Shown in pieces: positions 12,040-27,000 of a stretch of 64,000 nucleotides of DNA. This DNA comes from Rotaria macrura (taxonomy: Eukaryota > Rotifera > Eurotatoria > Philodinida > Philodinidae). The notes under the pieces were generated by a model. The model worked only from the letters and a program-made list of their open reading frames with translations, did no database searches and was not told the DNA's origin. The stretch's first letter is position 1, and each line of letters opens with the position of its first letter. Position numbers and translations under genes: made by a program. The stretch lies in the NCBI GenBank assembly GCA_900239685.1, contig OENT01000014.1, positions 62,001 through 126,000 of the forward strand. The letters are read 5' to 3'.

Positions 12040-12944
12040 ATCGATCGATTTTCAAGTAGAAATACTCGATGTCAAGAAAAAATCTATTAGATTGAAGATT
12101 GATTTGTATGGAATAGTTTTGTTATGATGATTATTACTATTCGGCACAATAACAAATAACTATTGACGACAGTCCAGAGACAAAGAAGAAAAAGAATCTT
12201 TTTTCTCTCTTCTCTCTTTCTCTTCATTTCCCAGATAGAAGAGAGAAAGCATTGCAATGTGTTGTGGAGACGTGCGACGTTTGTCTGATGATGGAAAATA
12301 AATGCTTGTCTTCTTCTTCTTCTTTTTTTCCTTCATTGAAGACTCGCGATGTTTCTATCTTTCGCGTCTCGTATGTTTTTGTTCATCGTCATCCTCTTCA
12401 TCATCAGTTCTTTCTATTTTTTCAGTTCTTTTTTTTTCTGCCCATTTCCTTTTCTCGTTTATATGACAGCTACGACAACCAAAACAGACATCTACTATGC
12501 TGTAGACAAAGACAACAGATGAAAGAAAGAGAGAAAAACTAAATAGAACTATGACATGGTAATAACCCGTTGCCATCCATTTGGTGGCACAATGGCGCAA
12601 TCTTATTGGCAACATACGAGTGAAAGCTGACAAATGTAGACCATTCAACCACTTAAAGAAATGTGATGATGTAATCAATACTATTTCATTATGAGGGAAA
12701 AGATCAATTAACCCTACAAATGGTATTATTAAAGCAGCAGCCGATATTAGTATCCATATATTCGGATATTTCTTGCATGCATACCTGAAGGAAGCCGAAT
12801 ACACTATGTTTACGTGACTATAGAAAATAAAATAAAAGTTTTGTTTTGTTTTTATTCTGCTTTTTTTTCTGTTCTTCATTGATTTTCTATTAATTTTAAT
12901 CGATCAAAAGGAAAAACACAAGCATTCAAATTTGTAATACATAC

Positions 12945-15900
12945 TTGAGTTTCTTGCGTTATTGGCTGTGTTGTGTTATTATTATTGACACTGATTGATT
13001 CCGATGCAGTGCCCATTAAATTGACCAAACTCGTACTTATCTATACAAAATCATATTGAAATTCATGTAGCCATAAACAATAAAACGACAGTTTCATTTT
13101 AATGATCGTTTACATACAAGAAAAAAGTAACCTTCTATGTGAAAGCGTTGTGCTTTACTAAATAAAGTTTCGTTTTAACTTCGGTTGAGAGTCAAGCATA
13201 CTCATCCATGTATTTCTCTTTTGAATGAATTCGATTCGACACGCAAGTGAGATTAGAGAGTAATAGGCTCTATCTATTCGTAGTTTTGTGTGCATGCGTT
13301 CATGAGTAAGAGAGAAGAAAAAAAAGAACATTGATATGGTTGATCTGATGCGTCGCACTCTCACGAATCGATCCATGAAGCTGTTCAAATAATACTTAAG
13401 TCAGTCACACAACACCGAAAAAAGAAAGAAAGTGTTTATCTGTCTCGATATGTACTGCCTAGATAGATGTATATGTATATATATATGTATTGATTACTAT
13501 CTAGACGACACCAATGAAGATAGAATATGAAGAATAGATGTGAACGAGTGTACACAAGAACGAGAAAAAAAAATGAAAAGAGATAATAAAAAACAAACTA
13601 TATCTATCCATATAGGATAGAACCTAACGAGCACTTGTTAGATACTCTTTTTCTCACCTCTTTATTAGGTAAAACACGAGTAGGTGCCAGTGATGATGAT
13701 GATGATGTGTCATCGAGTGTTGTCGATGATATTTGTGATGAAGTATTATCGACTACAGATACATTTCGTGCTGTTGATGGTAATTGAACACCGTTCTTTT
13801 TATCAAATGGTTTACGTGGCGGTAAAGCCGGAGGAGTTTCTTGATTTGTTGATTGTACTGCTGTTCCAGCGAGACGACCGTATTGCTTTTGTGTTGATGA
13901 AGATTTTTTCGGTAATAGAAATATTTTCGGTGAATGCCGGTGGTCATCTTCAGTAGTGATGTTGGTTTCTACGGTTGCTAGACCATGTTTATTCGTGCCT
14001 GAAGTACGACCCGGCTTGCGTCTAAATGACAAAGAAAAATATGAGTAATCGTTTATAAAAAAAAATCATAAACTCTTCGCTGGTTTTTCTTCATAGTCAT
14101 TCTTATTAAGAAAATTAGTCATAGGAACCATTGAGTCATAGCATACGGGTAGAGAAAAGAAGATATTTCTTATTTATAAAAAAAAAGAATTCAATAGCGT
14201 GTTGTTTGATAGATAATGTTTATTTTCACAGTCGAACTAATCTATATCAACATCTAATCAAAGTTGTTAAATGTCGCATTTTTTCATTTCATACCACAAT
14301 ACTCGTTGAACTTTTAATAGGATTGACCTAACGCACTTTTTTTTTGTTATGTTTGAAATAAAACAAGCATCACTATTCGGCTTAGTAAGGATTGTAGATC
14401 GACCACTCTGATCTTTCTCTTATAGTATGCAAATATCAATTATGATATTTATTGAAAAACAAAAATTCCATAAAATCATAACTGATGATTGAACTTAAAT
14501 CTATGTTTAATATTCAATGCCTTCGTTTTAATGAATTGTCTTCGAAATGAAGGATCAATTCATTGTATATATTCAAAATAGTGAAATCATATATTATATC
14601 TTACAATAGGACAAATGTTTATTTTAAAAATAATTAGAATAGGTACAATTGATTAAAAAATCAAGAGTTTCAAGTATAACTAATCAATTTTATATGTTGT
14701 CTCAAGTATATGTCAAATATCACGCGACTGAAACCTAATAATACATATATACACGTATTCGTACAATTCAATGTATAACACCAGTCAATTGATTGATTAT
14801 TTTTTCTTTTTCTTTCATATATGATAAGTTTATGAAATACTTTATCTATAAATTGTTCTTGTCATAGTGATCATGATGATGATCATCAGTAAATAAATTC
14901 TCATTTATCTCATTTAATATCGACTTATACCTGATATTGAAAGATGGTAGAAATTGCATCGTCAATTGATGATGTACGTTGATCAATAAATGAAAGAGAA
15001 AAACCAAATATGAGTCGACACGTTAAAATCTCGTCAACATTATCAATAATATTATTATTGTTCTTCTCTCGTCAATGAGAAACCTTCGTCTTGAATTACT
15101 ATAGATACTCCTACTCTTCAGCGCACATACACATGCCAAGCCAAGATATGCAATGGATGTGAAATTAAAAATCACTTTGTATTTTTTTTTCTTCGTCTTC
15201 TTTTACAATTTGTATGGTGAGAAGAAGAAAAAACCAAGAAGAAAAAAACGGGAAGAAATCGAGCAACAGATGTTAAGACATACAAAATGTATGTGAACTC
15301 GTTATCGTACCTGAATAACAACATCTGTATTCAACGGCATCAAAACTTAATCAATGTACAAGACAAGTACAAATGAAAGAATGAGAATTCTTGGTTATTT
15401 TATGATAACAATATTAAATGTCATCTTATACGTAAGGATAAATCACATACCTTCGTCGAAATGAATTTAGCATTGGTATCGTAGTATATTCGTTATAAGA
15501 AAACAGTCAATGTCAATGTTGTACTATATTTATATCCTTTCTGATTCGTACAAAAAATCCGTAAATATATATAATCGGTAATAAATATCCGTCCGTTTGA
15601 TTTTCATATGGTAAGATTTGTCGTCAATACTTGCATGATGATTCAAAATAATTGTCGTTGCAACGAAGGTGAAGACAGAAATGCAAACGAATGACGAACA
15701 AAAATAAAGTAAGGATGAATATGTGCGTCTGCCAATGCCACTTTTGCTCACACACACAAACTCTCTCTCTCTCTCTCTGTCTCTGTCTCCGTCTTTCTCT
15801 CTCTTGCTACTTCTTAAAATACAGTTGACCGTCAGCGTTCTCTTCTTAACTTTTTTTTGTTCGAAACCAAAAAAAAAGTGAGAAGAAAGCACGGCGTCAG

Positions 15901-17253
15901 CGGGTCAATACGTCTACATAAATGCATTCTTTTATCGTTTCTCTCTTCTTATTGAATTTTTTTCTCTTTTTTTGTTAGTTCTCCTTTCTCGTGTCTCGGT
16001 GATAATTCAAGGAGGTACCACTATACCTGCATTGTATGGCTATTATTGTCGCCCAGTCGAGGATAGAGAAGAAAAAAAAATGAGAAAGAATCAACGATGA
16101 ACTTGACATTTCGTGTAGAACACATCAACGAAAGAAAGAAATGAACTCTGCAATAATCGCCATTTATTTTGCCAATTATCATAAACCTAATGCATACCTT
16201 CAACGCATATACCGATACTGTGCACCATATGAGATGACCTCTAATTACATTTGACGCAAGTTGATTACAATATATATATATATGTATATGTAAATATATA
16301 CATGCGTGCGGATAAATACTCATGTACAATCAGATGTCATAATTCATTTCCACACAGTTCGATTATTTCTTAGAAAGGTCAATAAAAGTATTATGTTCTT
16401 CTTTTCTTTCACAACCTTAGTGATTGAATGAATTAATTCTTTTCTTTCATATATACTTACTTTTCATCCATTTTCGATTATTATTAGTAATATATTAAAT
16501 ATTTGTTTGCTTCCGTATCGTTACTTTACAATACCCACCTACACATGAAATGCATAAAAAAAAAGAATTGTAAAAACAGGTAATTGCATAGCTAATATAG
16601 TAGTATTATCATATTTTTTCTTACATTTTGACTATGTTCACAGCAACACTGGAAGTGTTAGCTAGCAGGAAATAGGAGACGATAAAAGGAAAAAAAAAGA
16701 GTTCACTATGAAAAACAAACTAGCAATCCTTTTTCCTGTTCTCAAACACAAGAAGGAACTAAAACTGGCTGAAACTAGCGAATCAGTTGTCGAGCCCAGC
16801 GCTCATACCATGATAAACAAAGACAAACATATGACTTTTACATAGTCGAAGAAAAACGTAGAAATAAAAAAAAAAGGAAATAGTTTAGAAGAAAAGATGT
16901 CATATACTAGTTTGAGTTGAGCGAAAGAATAGAAAACAAATCTATTTCTAATATAGTTCATAACATAATTTGGCATTGCCGTATCCTTATCGATTGATTG
17001 ATTAAAAAAAGAGCTCTACAAATAAATCATCTCTAGTGTTTCCTTACCTTGCTGAAGCACATGATGTTAAATGCCGTATAGAATGCCTAAAAGTGGAAGA
17101 CATTGAACGATTGTTATTACAAGATGATGGTTGGGTTTGCATGTGTAGTCGTTGGTCATTTGGATCATGGCTTCGAATGTATTTTAATGGTTGATAATGT
17201 TTATAATCCATCGATTCTTGGTAACCATCATACGTCTTATGTGATACTTGCAT
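12945..17253 (-). CDS. RAP1GAP: Alternative 5' coding exons of the Rap1GAP gene
   Basis: Two shared exons, 14021-13658 and 13040-12945, are joined by phase 0. Three alternative first exons, each beginning with ATG and ending in phase 2 at an AG|GT donor, can splice to the 14021 acceptor: 17253-17048 (68 codons), 15473-15451 (starts MLNSFRR) and 14959-14931 (starts MQFLPSFNI). The shared part is Ser/Thr/Pro-rich with an SH3-ligand-like segment TPPALPPRKPFDKK. The 12945 donor is phase 0 and fits the core exon at 11784 directly, skipping the core first exon (which cannot be read through: in-frame TGA). The simplest model is one Rap1GAP gene with at least four start sites and a long N-terminally extended form. 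The alternative is a separate upstream gene whose last exon I failed to find. Coding character is clear; linkage to Rap1GAP is inferred. Confidence 0.6.
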
Positions 17254-20200
17254 GATTATTGTTGTCTTTTTTTTTAGGTAGAATGTTCGTTCTTCATACT
17301 ATTGTCATCATCTTAAAAAATAAAATCAGGATTAGGAGTAACAAGGACAGGTCAGTTCAGGGTCATTCATCATCAAAAAGAAAAGAAGACGAAATACGAA
17401 CGACAAAGACAGAACGACACAGAGAGAGAGACAGAGACAGAGAGACAGAAGAAAAGAAATGATGTACAACGTCCTCAAGACGTAGAATAGTAAGGAACAC
17501 TTTTGTTCATTAAACTTCCATGTTATATTTATTCAACGTGCATTTTACCGTACTTAAGCCTACCTTCGCCAGTGAGTATATGTATAAGTATGTGAGTAGA
17601 TGGTCGATGTGACACACACTATGAGTCACAATAGTTTATTCAATAGAAAGAAAAGAATAATAGTGTGTCGCCTCATTTGAATAGCTGCTGACATTGAATG
17701 TGTTTTGCGATGGTTTTTTCATCCGTAGATATTAACACTACTATCATTGAGACAACTGCACAGTAAGAAGTTGTTGTTTTTTCTCTGAATAATATAAAAT
17801 AAAATCAACTACAGAAATACTTCCACTTTCCACCGTTTCCTAACGTAAGAAAATGCGTAAAAAATATCAAACAATGCTTCTGTAGCGAATACGACTCAAA
17901 ATGTTGACTTTGCTAAAAAAGCGACGCCAGTACAAAAACAATGTGAAAAAAACACGAACGAAATAGGGTATGTATGCACACGTGTACCACAAAGAAAGCG
18001 AAAAAAAGTATGAGAACATAATAAAATGACAACGACGTGCCATAGGTGGTTTCTGTTTAGCTTAACATTTTCATGCGATACAATCAAATTTATTAGATGT
18101 CTATTATTCATTTTTCTTTTATTCAAGAAGTCAACTTGCCAACAATGACTCGCTGTAGGTCCCTGTAGATTATGCATGAGGATTGTTGACTTTCTCTGGG
18201 GTTTTTTTCTTTTTTTCTTCTTCTGTTCTATTCAAAGATAAGACCATCTCATATATCGTTCTACTGTAATGAAACGATAATAATCACAGTTTGACAGATG
18301 ACTAGTTGAAAAGTACAAAAAATAGACACAATAACTGTTCATACAAATAAGAACGTTCACCATTCCTACTAATGAAGTTCTATTTGGTACTTGAAAGATG
18401 ATAGCGTGTAGGCAGGTCTTCTTTTAATGAGAATGTGTATTAAAAATAATGAAGAAAAATAAACTTAATATATTGATTTAAATCAATCTGATGACTACTC
18501 GACCTTTTTTTTTTGCCATCGTGTTTATTTTGAACTCTCAAGGAATAAAATAGAACTCTTAGAAAGTTTCTTAATAATTCGATATCTCGAAAATTTTATG
18601 TATATCAAATGATCAAGTCTATAAATATAACTTGAAATAAACAAATATTGTCAATCGGTTTTCGATCTTCAAGATTCAAAAAGATAAGTGAATGAAATCT
18701 TTCAAAATCTTTACTCATTGTTGATGAAAAGTATGATGCATCAACATAAAATCAAATAATGTATTCGAAATCACTTTTTGTTATAAAATCAGTAGACTTA
18801 CATTGATGAAAAAAGAGAAGTTTTCCTAAGAAATACATATCACGTCGTGTTACGTATTTTTTATAATAGTTTTATCGAAGTATGTTTTTCTATTGTAAAA
18901 GGAACAAATTTCAGAAGAAGCCCAACCAACTAAAATCAGCAAAAGAAAAACTAAAGACGAAATAAAAAAATTGATTCATATAAGAGTCATCAAAATCAAG
19001 CATTGTGCTTTGACAGTATATTGTGTGTTATTCATCGTTAACAAAATGATGACATTAAGTGAATAGAGATATGAAAAAACAAAAGTTGAAGTTTTTCTAT
19101 TCCAATCAGCTATTAATAAACTAGACGAATATTTCGAACGTTTACATTAATTTACTAAATCTGTCCATTGAACAATCATTAGCTTCTCGTAATCAATCAT
19201 GAAATATTTTCAATAGAACATCATAATCATGATTGCTGTTAATTTATGACATTCAAAAGAATTGGTCTACTTATAGGTTCTCATGTGGTCTTTCTTTGTT
19301 GACATACATTATAAATACAATACATGGAAAAGATTAAGTGTAAATCTTAATCGTAAGATGATTTCAAGGTTTATAAATTCTTGTCAATATTTTCTTTGAC
19401 GAACAAATGGGAATAGCATAAAAATAGAAAATTAATAAAAGAAAAATTTTCATTGAATGTCTAGTATTTTTCTTTTAAGTTTCTCTCTCTTCAAACGTTT
19501 TCTCTTGCAAGATTGGAATGGATGTATCTTTTCAGTACATTTTGATTTGTCTTTTGTTGTATACAATGGTGGTGTAATTAAAAGACGTGGACAAAGTTGT
19601 CACAGAATAATAAAAGTTAAGTTCAGAGTCAATTTTTTCCCTAGTTGTCTCATCAAAACAAGTCACGTTAGAATTAAGAATGATCTTGACATGAAACAAT
19701 CAATGAATAAATATCTGCACGACAATATTCTACTACGTTGTAATTAGACTGTCTGGTCTGGTCTGATTATCCTATTACCTTTTATCGAAGTCTACAAATA
19801 AGAACATCATGACACCGAAATATTAACTTCATTATATCAACGGATAGATTGAAAGTGATTCAATACGTATAGAAATCACTTGTGTGAAGAAGATTATCGA
19901 AGTTATTTATTCGTATTGATCATTAAAATCTGTGGAATGTTAATAGTTGTTTCTCGATTTCTGCAAGTTCTCTTATACACTGGTAATAAGAAAGATCACT
20001 ACTTACTTAGCATAACATAAATTTTAATTCTTTCGTTGAAATTAACCTTATCAGTAATTTTTTGTTTTAAACGAAAATCTGCTACGAATGTTGCATCTTA
20101 CAAGTGACTAAATGAAAATGTTCTTATTGTTACAAAAATTCACAATAGAATAAGATCGGTGATTCACTAGCATGTGATATTCCGTAGAAAAATTCAGTTG

Positions 20201-21082
20201 TTGAAACATTCAGTATGGTCGAACGATACTAATCGTTAATCAGAGAAAGTGTTACATCATGTCGATGCATACGAATAAGTTGGGTACCATCAAATGATGC
20301 AGACAATTGATGGATAAAACAAATAATTGAAGAACGCAAAAGAATCTATTCAAAATTAGTTGATGCTCATGAATAATTTATATACTCTCAAGAAAGTTCT
20401 TTCACTACACTTTTCAGTGGCAAGTACATCGATCTTCATCCTTATTTATGCATCATTTAATAAGCTTCCGGATATTTTAGTGTCATAGTTGTTAATTTAA
20501 TCATAAAACTATTTTCATGCTTCTTTCAAACTCATGTATTCCTGCCGAAAAAGACATTTGGTTCACTCTAAAAGCAAACGATGAATAATATCAAACGTTT
20601 CAGATCTGTTCTATATGTCTTATAATTAATACTAATATTGTCTGCACTCGAACACGGAAAGTCATGTAGCGTCATCTATCTCATTCATTCAGATGTTGAG
20701 TTTTTCGATATACTTAATAATGCTGAAACCAAAATTGTTCACACGTGAAAATAATTCTATAGAGAATGAATATAAGATGATTAAAATCTCACTCCTTATA
20801 TAATAAAGTATACTTGTGATTGGTCGACAATTTGACTACAAAGGGAATTATACAAAGAACTTCAAGACAAAGATCTCTCTTTCTTTCATTCCTCAAGACA
20901 AAATCTGAGCATTTTGCTGAAAAACTGTGTCACCGAGTTGTATAACACATGAAGCATTGGCGAAAGTAGAATTGCATATCATCGACATTGATTTTCAGAT
21001 ATTGGTATATTAGATATATATTGCTCGATTCTTATACTTACGAATTTAATTACGAAACGTTGCTTTTCTAAAGTCATCAACT
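17254..21082. other. Intergenic region between divergent Rap1GAP and TOP2
   Basis: About 3.8 kb between the outermost Rap1GAP first exon (minus) and the TOP2 start codon (plus). It contains purine-rich GA repeats near 17396-17460. A 96-codon frame at 19457-19747 and a Lys-rich stretch near 18915-18975 have no domain and no splice partners. It should hold promoters for both flanking genes; I cannot point to specific elements. Confidence 0.45.
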
Positions 21083-24000
21083 ATGAACAAATCTGTAAGT
21101 GATGCGCCCAAGAAAGAAGAAGAAACCTATCAACTCCTTGAACAACTCGATCATATACTTAAACGTCCTGAAACCTATATTGGTTCAAATCGGCCATGTC
21201 GTGAAGTAATATTCCTATATCTGATGTATCATTTCTATCATGATTACTTTTAGGAAATGTGGGTTGTCGACGAATCAAATTTAGAAGGTCCAAAAATTGT
21301 CAAAAAGGAAATAACTTATGTGCCTGGTCTCTTCAAAATTTTCGATGAAATTCTCGGTACATGAAAACTTCGAGAAAATATATTTTAAAGAGTTGAAGTG
21401 TTTCTCGACTGAGTAGCAACTAATCTAGGATGTTCTTGTTTTCATTCATTACATTAGTTTTGTTCTCGATCGAAAACACGATTTTGAAGTTGTCTTACTA
21501 GAATTTTTTCTAATTTTAACGTACATGTATTTTTCTATATAGTTAATGCTGCTGATAATAAACAACGAGATAAAACGATGTCATCAATTGAAGTTGATAT
21601 CAATCAGTATGTAAAGAGAGTAGAGTAGAGTGAAATAAAGTTTCTACTTTAAATTCTTGTTAATAGAGAAAAAGGTGAAATAAAAATATGTAATGATGGT
21701 CGTGGCATACCAGTTCGTAAATGGGCTCAAGATGAATCGGTATACATTCCAACATTAATATTTGGCAAACTTCTTACGTCAGATAATTTTAATGATGATA
21801 AAAAACGAATTACCGGTATGTTATTCTTCTATTTAGACATGTAAAATAAAGCATAAGTGCTTTCTTTATCTTTTGGTTTTTTTCTTCGTTTTTAGGTGGT
21901 CGAAATGGGTATGGAGCAAAAGTAACCAATATCTTTAGTAAAAAATTTACCGTCGAAACTTGCTCAAAGGAATTCAAAAAATTATTTAAACAAGTATGTT
22001 AAGTACTTCGAACATACTCAAACTGTTGTAGTCAAATCTTCGAAAAAGTTCAAAGAAAAAATTGTCAATATGTGCTACCTTGAGAATAGACAACATTCAT
22101 TGGTTGAATGTCATTCATGGCTCCCGAACGAAACATGCTTATGAACTGAAACGTTCTAGAATATCCTACGTAGTCGTATAGGTGAAGTTTAAACGTGAAC
22201 GAAGCATACCATGACATATCTTCATGTAGAAAGCATATCGAATTGAAAATTGACGGCCTCTTGTGAAGAATGGATAACAGAGAAGCCATAACGAATGGTC
22301 TAGTAGATGATTGCTAGAGAAACTTGTTGTTTCTCGATATTTTAGTCAGACAATGTAAATAATCCACATAAAACCTCTTTTATTTTCATAAGAATTCTTA
22401 GATTTCGACAAGAAAAATGATTCTACGAATATTAAAATTATAGTCCGAGTTCCACAAATGGTTGATTCGATGATAGACTACCGAAATGAGAATACGAATC
22501 GCTCATGTGCCTCCAGACTTGACCATATATCATAGAGTTAGAGCTTAAAGACCACTTATCATGTTCTTTAGGCTGTTTATTCTTTTCTTTTGTTTTTGTG
22601 TATAAGATATTTTGCAACTGGTACAACTATTTCTTATGTGTTCTAAATTAAAATATATTTTACTATAAAGTAAGAAATTATCTTTACTTTAGACTTGGAC
22701 CAATAATATGCGTGATCCACAAGATGCAATAATAACTAAAGCTGAAAGTTCGAAAGAATTTACACGTATTACATTCGTACCGGACTTGAAACGTTTTCAA
22801 ATGGATTCGTTAGACGATGATCATGTCTCATTGTTTAAACGACGTGCATATGATGTCGCTGTATCGACAGGCTGTAAAGTAACACTCAACGGTACACGTA
22901 TACCAATTAAAACGATGAAAGATTATATGTTAATGTATATTGATGCTGATGAAAAAGAAGTTGTATATAAAAAAGTCAATGAACGTTGGGAGATAGGTGT
23001 TTCGAAAAATGATCATAATAATGGTTTTACACAAGTTAGTTTTGTTAACTCAATATTAACATCCGAAGGTGGTAAACATGTTGATTATATAACTGAACAA
23101 ATATGTCCAAAACTAGTTGAACATGTTAAGAAGAAAAGTAAAGCGGCTGCTGAGAATTTAAAACCCGCTCAAGTTAAAAATCATATATTTCTTTTTGTTA
23201 ATTGTTTAATCGAAAATCCCGAATTTGAATCTCAAGCTAAAAAACAATTGGCGACCGAGCGAAAAAATTTTGGTTCAACATGTTTATTGAAGAGTGATGA
23301 AAATTTTCTTAAAGATATTATTAAAAAAACTGGTATTGTTGAATCTGTTATTAATTGGCTTGAACATAAACAAGATGCTAAATTACATAAACAAAGTGGT
23401 TCAAAAACATCGAAATTAAAAGGTATACCAAAATTAGATGATGCAAATGATGCTGGTACAAAAAATTCTATTAATTGTACATTAATTGTAACTGAAGGAG
23501 ATTCAGCTAAAGCGCTAGCTGTTGCTGGTCTTGGTGTCATCGGTATGAAAGATTTTTAAGAAAAGCTGTTAATCTATCTATTAGTTATACGATTTCGGTT
23601 GTTTAGGTCGTGATCGTTATGGTGTTTATCCATTGAAAGGTAAACTTTTAAATGTTCGTGAAGCAACAACAAAAAAAATGACAGAAAATAATGAAATATC
23701 ACAATTAGTTAAAATCCTTGGATTAAACTATGGTGAAAAATATGCTAATAAAAGTGATCTTTTGAAATTACGATATGGAAAATTGATGATTATGGCTGAT
23801 CAAGATCAAGATGGTAGTCATATTAAAGGTCTTGTTATTAACTTTATACATTGCAAATGGCCGAATTTACTCAAACATGATTATATTGAAGTTTTTATTA
23901 CACCTATTCTTAAAGTAAACTCTTTGTTTAAGTGTTTTCTTTCTCAATAGATGTTTTCGTTTTTTTGATAGTTAACGAGGTTGCATTCACATCAGATATA

Positions 24001-27000
24001 GAACTATTCAGTAGAGAGGGAATATTCATTTTTTGCAACTCACATGTAGTTATCCAGTAGTGCTAAGATTACTGTTGAAACAAAAACAATTCCCATGATA
24101 TTTTAAATGAAGTTAAAACTGATTTCAATCATCCCATGTGAATACATCATGTACTGACCTTGAAAATCATATATTAGTACGAGCTATGCTGATATTTTCT
24201 ATTGAGATATACATCACGACATTTCGACATGAAACTTACATTTGATTTATTAAGAAAATATTCTATATTCGAATTCTCTAAAGATTAAATGCTGTCAACG
24301 TTATATAATTTCCCCTAAGCCGTGTTACAATACACAGGTATATTCAATATTGATTTTGTGAGCAGTCAAGTCGTCTAGCCTAATGAAGACTACACTAAGA
24401 TCATCCAAGGACATGTCGGTTATAATAATGAAGTAATATATATACATTACTATTTGTGGAATTGTATTAAACCTTTTGAATAATGAGAAGAATACTGTTC
24501 TTTCTATCTCCTATTTTTCCTTTGAAAAGAACTCAATTTCGAGCAAAGTATCGTTATTGATAAACGTAACCTAAAAATCAATATTTGTATTCTCAGAACC
24601 TGCCTGGTGGCTGTGAACAGAGCCAATAATATCTAATCGTGCTCGTTTGAGTGTTGCAACCATCTCACTCATATCTAGGCTTGGATCAGTATATCTGTTC
24701 ATGATCTTGACGTAAGCTATGACTATTTGCATCGTGAAAAAGATAGACATAAAGATTTTTCGAAAAATTGAATAAACATCTCAATGAAACAGATTTGTAA
24801 TAAAATTCTAGTCTATTTGTTTGAAATAATCAATAATGAATTATTTGGAAAAACATTTTCATATGAAAAATGTTTCAGGTATCAAAAGGTTCTGAAGTAA
24901 TCTCATTCTATTCAATGCCGGAATTCGAACAATGGCAAGCATCAACACCCAATTGGCAAAAATGGAAATGCAAATATTACAAAGGTTTTTTTTCTTGCTC
25001 ATGTTTTTTGAAAATGATTCTTATTAAAGAAATGCTTGTTGTCTTTTTCTTTCAACTAAAACACAGGTTTGGGTACATCGACAGCTAAAGAAGCTAAAGA
25101 ATATTTTTCTAATATGGAACGTCATCGTATATTATTAAAATATGAATCCATTAAAGATGATCTTGCCATACAATTAGCATTTAATAGTGCATTGAGTGAT
25201 GATCGTAAAGATTGGATTAAATGGCATACAGAAGATATTAATCAACGACGTGAAAATAATTTACCAATCGATTATCTGTATCGAAAAGACACGAAACAAA
25301 TTAATTTTAATGATTTTGTTAATAAAGAACTTGTTCTTTTTTCAAAATCAAGTACTGAACGTGCAATACCTAATATCATGGTGAACATAGAAAAATTTAA
25401 TTGGAATGACATGTCGAATATGTATTATTGGTTTTCTTCTTTTGTTTTTAGGATGGTCTTAAGCCTGGTCAACGTAAAATCATGTTTGTCTGTTTTACGA
25501 AAAATTTAATACGCGAAATTAAAGTTGCACAATTAGGTGGTAAAGTTGCTGAGAATTCTGCTTATCATCATGGTGAACAATCTTTAACAAATACAATTGT
25601 GGGTCTTGCACAAAATTTTGTTGGTTCAAACAATATAAATTTCCTTGTACCAGCTGGTCAATTCGGTACACGTTTACATGGTGGTAGTGATGCTGCTTCA
25701 GCACGTTATATTTTTACACGTCTTAGGTAGATAACAATCGAAGGGCTATATAGTTGTTTCTTTTTATTATGAAAAATGTCTTTTTTAAAAAAACTTATTT
25801 CAATTTCAGTCCACTGGCTTTATCACTATTCCATAAAAATGATGAACCATTACTTACATATTTAAATGAAGATGGTATGAGTATTGAACCTGAATGGTAT
25901 TGTCCAGTTATTCCCACTGTTCTCGTTAATGGTGCACAAGGTGTTGGTACTGGTTATTCAACTGATATACCATCTTATAATCCATCAACGTTGAGTAACA
26001 ATATGAAATATTATATTCGACAAGAACGTGAACGACAACGTCAATTAAATAATCCAACAGCTCCACCAAAGCAATATTCTGATGTTCTTAAATTGGAAGA
26101 ATTAATACCATGGTTTAAAAACTTCACTGGTGAAATTAAACTATTAGATAATGATCGTACACGTGGCGTTATCAATGGTGTTTGTGCTAAACTTGATGGA
26201 GCAACAATTGAGATAACCGATTTACCAGTTGGCACATGGACACAGCAATACAAAGAAACTGTACTGGAAACAATGCTTCATCCGAAGAAAAATGATACCG
26301 CACCAGCCATTCTTGATTATAAAGGTTTGTTTGACTTTTTGAAAATCGGACACGATAATTCATCGGATTTGTTTTCTTTCAATGAAAATTGTGTTTTCGA
26401 AGTTTGAAAAATCGATAGATTTTGGTTTCAATAGAAATCCAATGCAGCTATGAGATTTCTATCTGAGCAATAAATAGAGATTGATTGACATCAAACTTCC
26501 TATTTTATTTTTATCATCTCAATCTCATGAAAATTTAACTAAGAAGTTTGAAAATTTTACATCATCGGTTGAGAATGCACACTTATGAATGCATGATCAT
26601 TAAAATATTGTCATCCTATTTGATACTTTGATTTTCAACCAATCACATTGATAAATCATGCTTAGATTGATTTCCTTTTTGTCTTGACTGTATTTTAAAG
26701 AATATCATACGGATACAACTGTTCGTTTTGTTGTTAAAATGTCTCAAGAACAATTCGCTAAATTCAGTGAAGCTGGTCTTCATAAAACTTTCCGTTTACA
26801 AGATACATTTAAACTAACGAATATGGTACTATTTGATCACAATGGTATTTTACGTCGTTATAAAACACCTGAAGAAATATGCGAAGAATTTTTCATGGTT
26901 CGCTTACAAATGTACGTGAAACGAAAAGAATATATGGTTGGTACATTGAAATCTCAATGCTCGAAACTAGATAATATAGCAAGATTTATAAAAGAAAAAA

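Noticed and set aside
12355..12879. 174-codon minus frame with hydrophobic segments (ISAAALIIPFVG, ATGYYHVIVLF)
   Set aside because: The tail is low-complexity Arg/Glu/Asp from purine repeats. An alternative in-phase exon reading there (VCMQEISEYMD...) is possible but unsupported; left uncalled.
15530..15892. 120-codon minus frame with a run of Arg-Glu dipeptides
   Set aside because: The dipeptide run comes from a CT microsatellite at about 15761-15790; no domain.
18915..18975. Lys-rich exon-like stretch (EEAQPTKISKRKTKDEIKK)
   Set aside because: Resembles a TOP2-tail exon, but it is 2 kb upstream of the start with no phase-consistent partner; A-rich DNA gives such frames easily.
19457..19747. 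96-codon plus frame upstream of TOP2
   Set aside because: No motif, no splice partner, and composition like the surrounding AT-rich DNA.
23232..23540. 102-codon minus frame inside TOP2
   Set aside because: Antisense shadow of the large TOP2 exon, which has clear family identity.
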